From Thermococcus sp. (GTDB lineage Archaea; Methanobacteriota_B; Thermococci; Thermococcales; Thermococcaceae): a DNA stretch of 7,714 nt. A program made the position numbers and the translations under genes. This document shows, piece by piece, positions 1 through 4,685 of this stretch. A model generated the notes under the pieces. That model had not been told where the DNA came from and ran no database searches. It saw nothing but the letters and a program-made list of their open reading frames with translations. How positions within the stretch are numbered: the stretch's first letter is position 1; each line of letters opens with the position of its first letter. The DNA lies in contig JAMONK010000190.1 in assembly GCA_027065835.1 (NCBI GenBank), positions 1-7,714 on the forward strand. The letters run 5' to 3'.

Positions 1-1
1 G

Positions 2-199
2 GTGATCTTCTACCCTTTGGTATCACGCAGGATTCCCAAGGAGGCGGCCGTCACTATGGGAGGGGCCACAACGATGGACACAACGCTGGCCGTGATGACG
101 AAGTTCGGCGGGAGGGAGATCACGGTAGTGGCATTCGTCCACGGTTTCGTGCTGACGGCTGTGGTCCCCTTCATCCTGCCCCTCATTCTGGGGCTCTGA
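2..199 (+). CDS. C-terminal fragment of LysO-like (lysine exporter family) membrane protein
   Basis: This is the 3' end of a gene that begins before the window; the reading frame is already open at base 2 and ends with TGA at 197-199. The 65 visible residues contain a [13 protein letters not shown] stretch, then a histidine-containing hydrophobic segment ([19 protein letters not shown]) that forms a C-terminal membrane helix. GGATxMDxTLP-like motifs followed by HGF and a final hydrophobic helix are what I recall of LysO (YbjE/DUF340) L-lysine exporters. By family, it would be an inner-membrane exporter of lysine or a related amino acid. The identification rests on a short tail only; another multi-pass transporter is possible. 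The first visible GTG codon is internal, not a start. The gene ends just before the promoter of the eL42 gene and is probably not part of that operon. Confidence 0.6.
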   Translation: MIFYPLVSRRIPKEAAVTMGGATTMDTTLAVMTKFGGREITVVAFVHGFVLTAVVPFILPLILGL

Positions 200-202
200 T
201 GG

Positions 203-218
203 CAAAAACTTTTTTAAA
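203..218 (+). promoter_or_regulatory. Archaeal BRE/TATA promoter of the eL42-eS27 operon
   Basis: The sequence CAAAAACTTTTTTAAA directly after the upstream stop codon looks like a purine-rich B-recognition element (CAAAAA) followed by a TATA box (CTTTTTTAAA at 209-218). Archaeal transcription usually starts 22-27 bases past the centre of the TATA box, which puts the start near 237-242. That leaves a leader of about 85 bases before the eL42 ATG, which is long for this group. The location, in the only gap between two unrelated genes, supports the call; the exact start is inferred. Confidence 0.65.
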
Positions 219-234
219 GCCTCCCGCTTACCGA

Positions 235-246
235 TGCCTGCAGGCA
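235..246. repeat. Perfect 12-base palindrome at the predicted transcription start
   Basis: TGCCTGCAGGCA reads the same on both strands, centred at 240/241. It lies about 27 bases downstream of the TATA box centre, where TFB/TBP-directed initiation is expected. A palindrome here could bind a dimeric regulator that blocks RNA polymerase, or could be chance in a GC-rich leader. The symmetry is seen directly; the function is unknown. Confidence 0.45.
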
Positions 247-253
247 CTATCAT

Positions 254-309
254 GCCTCACGGCTCGGGGGTATCTGAGGCGGAAGCGAGTAGGAGCCCAC
301 CGGGCCCCC
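254..309 (+). promoter_or_regulatory. GC-rich, potentially structured 5' leader of the eL42 mRNA
   Basis: The leader between the predicted transcription start and the eL42 ribosome binding site contains inverted repeats that could form competing RNA stems. GCCTCA (254-259) pairs perfectly with TGAGGC (275-280) around a 15-base loop. Alternatively GGCTC (261-265) pairs with GAGCC (293-297), and GGGGG (266-270) could pair with CCCCC (305-309) just before the Shine-Dalgarno sequence. The alternatives cannot all form at once. Ribosomal protein leaders are often autoregulatory, so this could be a protein-binding leader, or a small RNA overlapping the leader. No box C/D or H/ACA consensus could be recognised in it. 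Confidence 0.35.
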
Positions 310-324
310 TCTGGAGGTGAGAGA

Positions 325-609
325 ATGAAGTATCCAAAGAAGATAAGGACGTACTGTCCGTACTGTAAAAAGCACACGATCCACAAAGTCGAGAAGGTCA
401 AGAAGAGACCTAGGAGCGAGCTCAGCCAGGGCCAGAGGCGCTTCCGCAGGATCATGAAGGGTTACCGCGGTTTCCCGAGGCCGAACCCGGCCGGAAGGGA
501 GAAGCCGGTCAAGAAGCTCGACCTTCGCTTCCGCTGTACGGTCTGCGGTAAGGCCCACACCAGAGGAAAGGGATTCAGGGTCAAGAAGTTTGAGCTGGTG
601 GAGGTGTGA
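325..609 (+). CDS. rpl44e: 50S ribosomal protein eL42 (L44e)
   Basis: The 94-residue product is the archaeal/eukaryotic large-subunit protein eL42, which binds rRNA near the tRNA exit (E) site. It has the expected two CxxC pairs of its zinc ribbon: CPYC at residues 11-14 and CTVC at 71-74. They are separated by a very basic region ([19 protein letters not shown]) and the conserved [16 protein letters not shown] loop, which reaches towards the E site in known structures. The length matches the archaeal family. An open frame runs upstream to 199, but the ATG at 325 is chosen because GGAGGTGA (313-320) lies just before it and the protein normally begins [11 protein letters not shown]. It is the first gene of a two-gene ribosomal operon; its stop TGA is joined to the ribosome binding site of eS27, so translation of the two is probably coupled. 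Confidence 0.96.
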   Translation: MKYPKKIRTYCPYCKKHTIHKVEKVKKRPRSELSQGQRRFRRIMKGYRGFPRPNPAGREKPVKKLDLRFRCTVCGKAHTRGKGFRVKKFELVEV

Positions 610-612
610 ACC

Positions 613-810
613 ATGGCTCTCCCAAAGAACCTCATACCGATGCCGAGGAGCAGGTTCCTCCGCGTCAAGTGCATCGACTGCGGCAACGAGCAGATAGTCT
701 TCAGCAACCCATCCACGACCGTCCGTTGTCTCGTCTGCGGCGCGACCCTCGTCGAGCCGACCGGCGGTAAGGGCGTCATCAAGGCTAAGATTCTTGAGGT
801 TCTTGAATGA
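613..810 (+). CDS. rps27e: 30S ribosomal protein eS27
   Basis: This 65-residue protein is the small-subunit zinc-ribbon protein eS27, shared by archaea and eukaryotes. The signature is complete: CIDC (residues 20-23) and CLVC (39-42) hold the zinc ion, with the family-typical [10 protein letters not shown] and a C-terminal [15 protein letters not shown]. Its full length matches archaeal relatives, which lack the N-terminal extension of the eukaryotic protein. The ATG at 613 has GGAGGTG at 600-606 as ribosome binding site, three bases after the eL42 stop. Pairing of eL42 with eS27 ahead of aIF2-alpha is a recurrent archaeal gene order, which supports the identification. It acts in the small ribosomal subunit in the cytoplasm. 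Confidence 0.96.
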   Translation: MALPKNLIPMPRSRFLRVKCIDCGNEQIVFSNPSTTVRCLVCGATLVEPTGGKGVIKAKILEVLE

Positions 811-812
811 AC

Positions 813-841
813 CTCTCCTCCCTTTTGCCTTTCGTCGTTCT
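813..841 (+). terminator. Pyrimidine-rich region after eS27, possible terminator
   Basis: Right after the eS27 stop codon the + strand is almost purely pyrimidine, with TTTT and TTT runs (CCTCCCTTTTGCCTTTC within it). Archaeal RNA polymerase can terminate on U-rich tracts without a hairpin. The runs are short, so termination is probably partial and some transcripts may continue into aIF2-alpha. Confidence 0.4.
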
Positions 842-857
842 CCTAAACTTTAAAAAC
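842..857 (+). promoter_or_regulatory. Archaeal BRE/TATA promoter of the aIF2-alpha operon
   Basis: CCTAAAC followed by TTTAAAAA (849-856) resembles a BRE plus TATA box. Initiation 22-27 bases downstream would fall near 875-880 and leave a short leader of about 20-25 bases before the ATG at 901, typical of Thermococcales. This suggests aIF2-alpha, nop10 and the PAC2 gene can be transcribed apart from the two ribosomal protein genes. Confidence 0.65.
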
Positions 858-888
858 CTCCCTCCGTAAATTCTCCAGGTAAAGGAAA

Positions 889-896
889 GAGGTGAT
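889..896 (+). promoter_or_regulatory. Ribosome binding site that fixes the aIF2-alpha start
   Basis: GAGGTGAT matches the 3' end of archaeal 16S rRNA and lies five to six bases before the ATG at 901. An in-frame GTG at 892 sits inside this Shine-Dalgarno sequence and so cannot be the start used with it. Confidence 0.8.
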
Positions 897-900
897 TTTC

Positions 901-1728
901 ATGCCCAGAAAAGCTAAGGATTATCCTGAAGAGGGGGAGTTTGTTATAGCCACCGTTAAGAGCATTCATCCGTACGGCGCGTTTCTCAGACTGGACGAGT
1001 ACCCGGGCAGGGAGGGGTTCATGCACATAAGCGAGGTCGCGTCGAGTTGGGTCAAGAACATCAGGGACTACGTGAAGGAAGGCCAGAAAGTGGTCGTGAA
1101 GGTAATCCGCATCGATAGGGAGAAGGGACACGTTGACCTCAGCCTCAAGCGTGTTAACCAGCAGCAGAGGAAGGCCAAGCTCCAGGAGTACAAGCGCGCC
1201 CAGAAGGCCGAGAACCTGCTCAAAATGGCCGCCGATAAAATAGGAAAAAGCTTCGACGAGGCCTGGAGAGAGGTATGGGTGCCTTTGGAGGAAGAGTACG
1301 GCGAGGTCTACGCCGCCTTTGAGGACGCCGCACAAAATGGAATGGACGTCCTGAGGGGTATCATAAGCGATGAGTGGATCGAGGCGCTCAAACCCATCAT
1401 AGAGGCCTACGTTGAGATTCCAACGGTCACGATAGACGCGGAGTTCGAGATAACCGTGGCGAAACCTAACGGAATTGAGATAATAAAGGAGGCCCTTGTA
1501 CGGGCCAGAGATCGGGCGAACGAGGAAAAGGAGATAGAGGTTAAGTTCTCCTATCAGGGCGCACCGAGGTACAGGATCGACATAACCGCCCCGGACTACT
1601 ACAAGGCCGAAGAGGTGCTGGAAAGCATAGCAGAGGAGATACTGCGCGTCATCAAGGAGGCGGGCGGCGAGGCTGCCCTTATCAGGAAGGAGAAGCGCAT
1701 TAAGAAGGTCAAAAAGAGAGGTGCCTGA
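901..1728 (+). CDS. Translation initiation factor aIF2 subunit alpha
   Basis: The 275-residue product is the alpha subunit of the heterotrimeric factor aIF2, which carries methionyl initiator tRNA to the small ribosomal subunit. Three domains are readable: an N-terminal S1-type RNA-binding fold (about 10-85, with GAFLRLDEYPGREGFMHISEV and a closing GHVDLSLKRV), a helical domain (about 86-172, beginning QQQRKAKLQEYKRAQKAE) and a C-terminal alpha-beta domain (about 175-266) that binds the gamma subunit. A basic tail (KEKRIKKVKKRG) follows. Ser48 in HISEVASSW is kept; work on Pyrococcus horikoshii reported phosphorylation of aIF2-alpha at Ser48. ATG 901 is preferred over the in-frame GTG at 892 because the ribosome binding site covers the latter. 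The next gene begins 10 bases after its stop. Confidence 0.95.
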   Translation: MPRKAKDYPEEGEFVIATVKSIHPYGAFLRLDEYPGREGFMHISEVASSWVKNIRDYVKEGQKVVVKVIRIDREKGHVDLSLKRVNQQQRKAKLQEYKRAQKAENLLKMAADKIGKSFDEAWREVWVPLEEEYGEVYAAFEDAAQNGMDVLRGIISDEWIEALKPIIEAYVEIPTVTIDAEFEITVAKPNGIEIIKEALVRARDRANEEKEIEVKFSYQGAPRYRIDITAPDYYKAEEVLESIAEEILRVIKEAGGEAALIRKEKRIKKVKKRGA

Positions 1729-1738
1729 AGGGATAGGC

Positions 1739-1915
1739 ATGAGGTTTCGTATAAAAAAATGTCCCAGCTGTGGAAGGTACACGCTAAGGGAAGTCTGCCC
1801 AGTATGCGGGACAAAGACCAAGGTAGCGCATCCCCCCAGGTTCTCACCTGAGGACCCGTACGGGGAGTACCGGCGCAGGCTGAAGCGTGAGGGGCTGGGA
1901 CTCCAGAAGGGGTGA
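1739..1915 (+). CDS. H/ACA ribonucleoprotein core protein Nop10
   Basis: This 58-residue protein matches archaeal Nop10, which with Cbf5, Gar1 and L7Ae forms the H/ACA guide-RNA complex that makes pseudouridine in rRNA. It stabilises the Cbf5 active site. The N-terminal zinc ribbon has all four cysteines (C8, C11, C20, C23 in KCPSCGRYTLREVCPVCG). The conserved linker AHPPRFSPEDPYGEYRRRLKR that lies along Cbf5 is complete. ATG 1739 gives the family's usual start MRFRIKKCP; an in-frame GTG at 1721 would overlap the aIF2-alpha stop and add six unsupported residues. The tail after RRRLKR is short and variable, as is normal. The aIF2-alpha to Nop10 to PAC2 order is common in archaea, linking initiation, rRNA modification and protein turnover. 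Confidence 0.95.
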   Translation: MRFRIKKCPSCGRYTLREVCPVCGTKTKVAHPPRFSPEDPYGEYRRRLKREGLGLQKG

Positions 1916-1919
1916 AAAA

Positions 1920-2720
1920 ATGAGGGAGACCACCATTCATATGTACGAAAGGCCAGAGCTCAAGGATCCGATATTTGTGGAGGGTCTGCCGGGCATAGGG
2001 CTCGTGGGGAAGCTCGCGGCGGATCACATGATCCAGGAGCTAAATGCGGTGAAATTCGCCGACCTGTACTCCCCCCACTTCATGCATCAGGTCATCATAC
2101 GGAAAAACGCCGTAGTGGAGCTGATGAAGAACGAGTTCTACTACTGGAAGAATCCAGACGAAAAGGGCAGGGACCTCATAATAATCACCGGCGACCAGCA
2201 GGTGGCCCCAACGGACAGTCCCGGCCACTACGAAGTCGTCGGCAAAATGCTCGACTTTGCAGGCGAGTTTGGAGCAAAAGAAATAATCACCATGGGGGGA
2301 TTCCAGGTACCCGAGCTTCAGGGAGAGCCAAGGGTCTTGGCCGCAGTAACCCATGAGAGACTTCTTGAACGCTACAAGAAGAATCTCGAGGGCTGTTCCA
2401 CCGAAATCCTGTGGAGGGAAGACGAAGGAGGGGCCATAGTGGGAGCCGCAGGACTCCTCCTTGGACTCGGAAAACTCCGCTCGATGTACGGGATCAGCCT
2501 GCTAGGGGAGAGTTTGGGTTACATCGTCGATCCCAAGGCGGCGAAGGCGGTGCTGAGCGCCGTAACCAGAATACTCGGTCTGGAGCTCGATATGAGCGCC
2601 CTCGACGAGCGCGCCAAGGAAACCGAGGAGATACTTCAGAAGGTCCAGGAGATGCAGAAGGCGATGCTCGAACAGGGGATGCCCGGAACCCAGGAGGAAG
2701 AGGACAGAAGCTACCTGTAA
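1920..2720 (+). CDS. PAC2-family protein, proteasome assembly chaperone homologue
   Basis: The 266-residue protein belongs to the PAC2 (proteasome assembly chaperone 2/DUF75) superfamily. The hallmark near the N-terminus, DPIFVEGLPGIGLVGKLAADHM (residues about 16-37), is clear, and later segments keep GAKEIITMGGF (118-128) and the GAAGLLLGLG turn (175-184). The last 45 residues are charged and helical, probably a coiled coil (ALDERAKETEEILQKVQEMQ). Archaeal relatives such as PbaA and PbaB of Pyrococcus form oligomers; PbaB binds the 20S proteasome through its C-terminal tail. Here the protein ends in Ser-Tyr-Leu, with a tyrosine next to last as in HbYX proteasome-docking tails, but with serine instead of the hydrophobic residue. 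The ATG at 1920 follows GGGGTGA, which contains the nop10 stop, so coupling is likely. The exact cellular role is inferred from the family. Confidence 0.85.
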   Translation: MRETTIHMYERPELKDPIFVEGLPGIGLVGKLAADHMIQELNAVKFADLYSPHFMHQVIIRKNAVVELMKNEFYYWKNPDEKGRDLIIITGDQQVAPTDSPGHYEVVGKMLDFAGEFGAKEIITMGGFQVPELQGEPRVLAAVTHERLLERYKKNLEGCSTEILWREDEGGAIVGAAGLLLGLGKLRSMYGISLLGESLGYIVDPKAAKAVLSAVTRILGLELDMSALDERAKETEEILQKVQEMQKAMLEQGMPGTQEEEDRSYL

Positions 2721-2723
2721 CCA

Positions 2724-2738
2724 TCTTCTTTTTTATAT
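2724..2738 (+). terminator. T-rich terminator after the PAC2 gene, overlapping a TATA-like box
   Basis: TCTTCTTTTTTATAT begins four bases past the PAC2 stop. Six consecutive T residues (2729-2734) fit a hairpin-free archaeal terminator for the aIF2-alpha operon. The same bases, TTTTTTATAT, also resemble a TATA box, so this may double as a distal promoter for cbiM. Confidence 0.5.
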
Positions 2739-2760
2739 CCCCAGCTTTCAAACCTTTAGT

Positions 2761-2825
2761 TGGTAACACCAGATTTCCAAAACGTTTTTATTCGATGCTA
2801 CTATTCTTCAAAATGATAACACCAG
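2761..2825 (+). repeat. Direct repeat TGGTAACACCAG / TGATAACACCAG before cbiM (candidate operator)
   Basis: TGGTAACACCAG (2761-2772) recurs as TGATAACACCAG (2814-2825), 11 of 12 bases identical, start to start 53 bases. The first copy contains an inverted repeat, TGGT-AAC-ACCA. Each copy begins about 24-26 bases past the end of a TATA-like T/A run, that is, at the expected transcription start. This suits an operator for a metal-responsive repressor, but it does not resemble the E. coli NikR site and the binding protein is unknown. Confidence 0.5.
2777..2792 (+). promoter_or_regulatory. Probable BRE/TATA promoter of the metal transporter operon
   Basis: CCAAAACG followed by TTTTTATT (2785-2792) matches a BRE-TATA layout. 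Initiation would be expected near 2811-2816, leaving a leader of about 30 bases before the cbiM ATG at 2844. A second TATA-like box lies upstream at 2729-2738, so the operon may have two start sites. Confidence 0.55.
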
Positions 2826-2843
2826 CAGGATGGAGGGTGAACC

Positions 2844-3509
2844 ATGCACATCCCGGACGGATACTTAGGTCCCTACACGTGCGCGCTGTTTTACATTGTT
2901 ATGATACCCATCTGGTACAAAGCGTTCAGATGGTTGAAAGGATTAAAACCCCAGCAGGTTCCGCTCCTCGGAGTGCTTACGGCCTTTGCGTTCCTGGTAA
3001 TGATGTACAACCTGCCGGTTCCGGGGGGAACAACAGCTCACATAGTGGGAGGAACCATAATAGCAATCCTAATCGACCCATGGGCAGCGACGGTCTCGCT
3101 CACAATAGTCCTTCTGATACAGGCCCTCTTCTTCGGTGATGGGGGGATAACAAGTTACGCCGCCAACGTCTTTAACATGGGCGTCGTCCTCCCGTTCGTG
3201 GGGTACTACACATACAGGTTCCTCACAAAGAGGGTCGGGCTGGACGAGGTCATCTCAGCTGGAATCGGTGCTTACGTCGGTATAGTCACAGCGGCGACGG
3301 TGGCCGGGACGGAACTTGGGATACAGCCGTACATACAGCCGGGTTACTGCCCGTATACCCTGAGCGTCTCGGTTCCAGCGATGGCCATCGCACACCTGCT
3401 GACGGCGGGACCGGCCGCCGCAGTGGTGACTGGAGCGGTTGTGTGGTACGTACGGAAGAGCCGGCCGGACCTCTTTGAGATGAGAAAGATACTTCGGACG
3501 AGGGGGTGA
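2844..3509 (+). CDS. cbiM: Nickel/cobalt ECF transporter substrate-binding membrane protein CbiM/NikM
   Basis: This 221-residue integral membrane protein is the S-component of a group I energy-coupling-factor transporter for Ni2+ or Co2+. The N-terminus MHIPDGYLGP is diagnostic: in solved NikM structures the metal is held by the Met1 amino group, His2 and an internal histidine, here probably His66 in PGGTTAHIVGG. The family signature LIQALFFGDGGITSYAANVFNMG (residues 91-113) is present, with SYAAN where LGAN is common. About six to seven hydrophobic segments span the length (roughly 8-28, 38-56, 66-95, 106-127, 135-155 and 175-203). ATG 2844 is preceded by GGAGGGTGA (2832-2840); metal binding requires this start, since Met1 and His2 are ligands. 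It heads the cbiMNQO operon. Sequence alone does not tell nickel from cobalt. Confidence 0.93.
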   Translation: MHIPDGYLGPYTCALFYIVMIPIWYKAFRWLKGLKPQQVPLLGVLTAFAFLVMMYNLPVPGGTTAHIVGGTIIAILIDPWAATVSLTIVLLIQALFFGDGGITSYAANVFNMGVVLPFVGYYTYRFLTKRVGLDEVISAGIGAYVGIVTAATVAGTELGIQPYIQPGYCPYTLSVSVPAMAIAHLLTAGPAAAVVTGAVVWYVRKSRPDLFEMRKILRTRG

Positions 3510-3513
3510 AACC

Positions 3514-3846
3514 ATGGACCGCCTTACAAAAGCCCTCCTAACCGCAGTCGCCGTTATGGTGGTGCTTTCACCACTGGGAATACTGCTCGTATGGAACTAC
3601 GGGGATGCCTGGGGGGAGTGGGACGTTAGCACGATTGAGCACATGGTTGGTCAGAAGCTTCCGGGCATGGAAAAACTGTCCAACGCGTGGAATCATGCCG
3701 TTCTCCCCGACTACAACGTTCCAGGGTGGGAGGACAAGCTCCACGCATCGGCAGGGTACATCCTCTCCGCTATAGTCGGCGTTGCCCTGGTCCTTGGATT
3801 CTACTACGTGGTGGTGAAGCTGACCAGTGGAGGGGCCAAAGGCTGA
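3514..3846 (+). CDS. Small membrane subunit of the Ni/Co transporter, CbiN/NikN type (PDGLE-like)
   Basis: The 110-residue product has two membrane helices (about 8-28 and 82-104) flanking an external loop of about 50 residues. This is the layout of CbiN and of PDGLE-domain NikN proteins, which work with CbiM/NikM and are needed for loading of the metal. The loop holds GDAWGEWDVSTIEHMVG (residues 30-46) at the place where the PDGLE motif normally sits, so the motif itself is not literally present. The second helix with GYILSAIVGVALVLG resembles the PDGLE-family C-terminus. Placement directly after cbiM, four bases after its stop and using a ribosome binding site (GGGGGTGA, 3502-3509) that contains the cbiM stop, strongly supports the role. 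Three histidines (43, 61, 77) in or near the loop could contact metal, but that is speculation. Confidence 0.75.
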   Translation: MDRLTKALLTAVAVMVVLSPLGILLVWNYGDAWGEWDVSTIEHMVGQKLPGMEKLSNAWNHAVLPDYNVPGWEDKLHASAGYILSAIVGVALVLGFYYVVVKLTSGGAKG

Positions 3847-3863
3847 ACCCGCAGGTGAACGAT

Positions 3864-4685
3864 ATGGGGGGGCTTCTGGAGAGCACGGCAAGGGAAGTGC
3901 TTGAATTTACCACGGAGGCGGTGTTCTCCGAGAGGTACGCAAGGAAGAACGGGCTGCTCCAGCGGGCGGACCCAAGGGTTAAGCTGCTCTCCCTCCTCAC
4001 CCTCGTGACAGTGGTTGTCTCCCTGCGGAACATCTACGTTATTCTATTTTTTTACACCGTCCCCCTGGTCTTTGCATTCCTCTCCCACATTCGCGTTTCG
4101 GATTTTATAAAGAGGGTCTGGTTCTTCATTCCGGCCTTCACCGGACTGATAGCGGTACCCTCTATCTTCATGATCCCCGGGAGGCCCGTCTTCACCATTC
4201 CCTTCACAGGATGGAGTGCAAGCTGGGAGGGACTAACGTGGGCGGTCCTCTTCACGTTAAGGGTCGCAACAGCCGTTTCGTACGCCATTCTCTTCACGAT
4301 GACAACCCGGTGGAAGGACTTCGTATCTGCCCTAACCAGCCTTAGAGTCCCGGGAGCGGTTATAACCATAACCACCCTCGCGTACAGGTACATCTTCCTC
4401 CTCGCGAAGCTCCTGCTGGACTCAATGCACGCAAGACGCTCAAGGCTGGCCGGCGACCTGGGTCTAGTGGAGAGCTGGAAGGAGGCAGGAAAGCACATGG
4501 GGGCAACGTTCATAAAGGCCAACTCCCTCGGTGAGGAGGTGTACTACGCAATGCTGGCCAGGGGATACTCCAACGAGACCCTGCGTTCCGAGGGATTGAA
4601 GATAGAGAAAACCGACTACGCCCTGGCAGTGTTTACGTTGATTCTCTTGGCACTCGCAGTCGTGACAACGGAGGTGTTCAGGTGA
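3864..4685 (+). CDS. cbiQ: ECF transporter T-component CbiQ (energy-coupling membrane protein)
   Basis: The 273-residue product is the transmembrane coupling subunit (EcfT/CbiQ) that joins the substrate-binding protein to the ATPase. Hydrophobic helices lie at about 41-75, 85-104, 122-146, 165-186 and 250-269. The cytoplasmic region between the last helices carries the two short Ala-Arg motifs that dock into the ATPase grooves in this family: ARR at 190-192 (MHARRSRLAG) and ARG at 232-234 (MLARGYSNE). The early DPRVKLLSLL segment (36-45) is also typical. The frame is open far upstream, but ATG 3864 is selected because AGGTGA (3853-3858) precedes it and it lies after the cbiN stop. A GTG at 3855 falls inside that binding site. 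Its stop overlaps the cbiO start by four bases. Confidence 0.92.
   Translation: MGGLLESTAREVLEFTTEAVFSERYARKNGLLQRADPRVKLLSLLTLVTVVVSLRNIYVILFFYTVPLVFAFLSHIRVSDFIKRVWFFIPAFTGLIAVPSIFMIPGRPVFTIPFTGWSASWEGLTWAVLFTLRVATAVSYAILFTMTTRWKDFVSALTSLRVPGAVITITTLAYRYIFLLAKLLLDSMHARRSRLAGDLGLVESWKEAGKHMGATFIKANSLGEEVYYAMLARGYSNETLRSEGLKIEKTDYALAVFTLILLALAVVTTEVFR

Noticed and set aside
195..280. Possible box C/D or H/ACA guide RNA in the gap before eL42 (CTGATGG at 196-202, CTGA at 274-277)
   Set aside because: The C-like box deviates from RTGATGA and lies upstream of the TATA box, there is no paired C'/D' arrangement, and no ACA box at a proper distance from a stem.
850..1821. A long open frame of 323 codons on the minus strand opposite aIF2-alpha
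   Set aside because: It covers a clearly conserved gene on the + strand, has no recognisable domain and no ribosome binding site that I can see. Codon bias of GC-rich genes often leaves the antisense frame open.
2119..2127. CTGATGAAG within the PAC2 gene as a C box
   Set aside because: No CTGA D box occurs within a suitable distance downstream, and the bases encode conserved protein.
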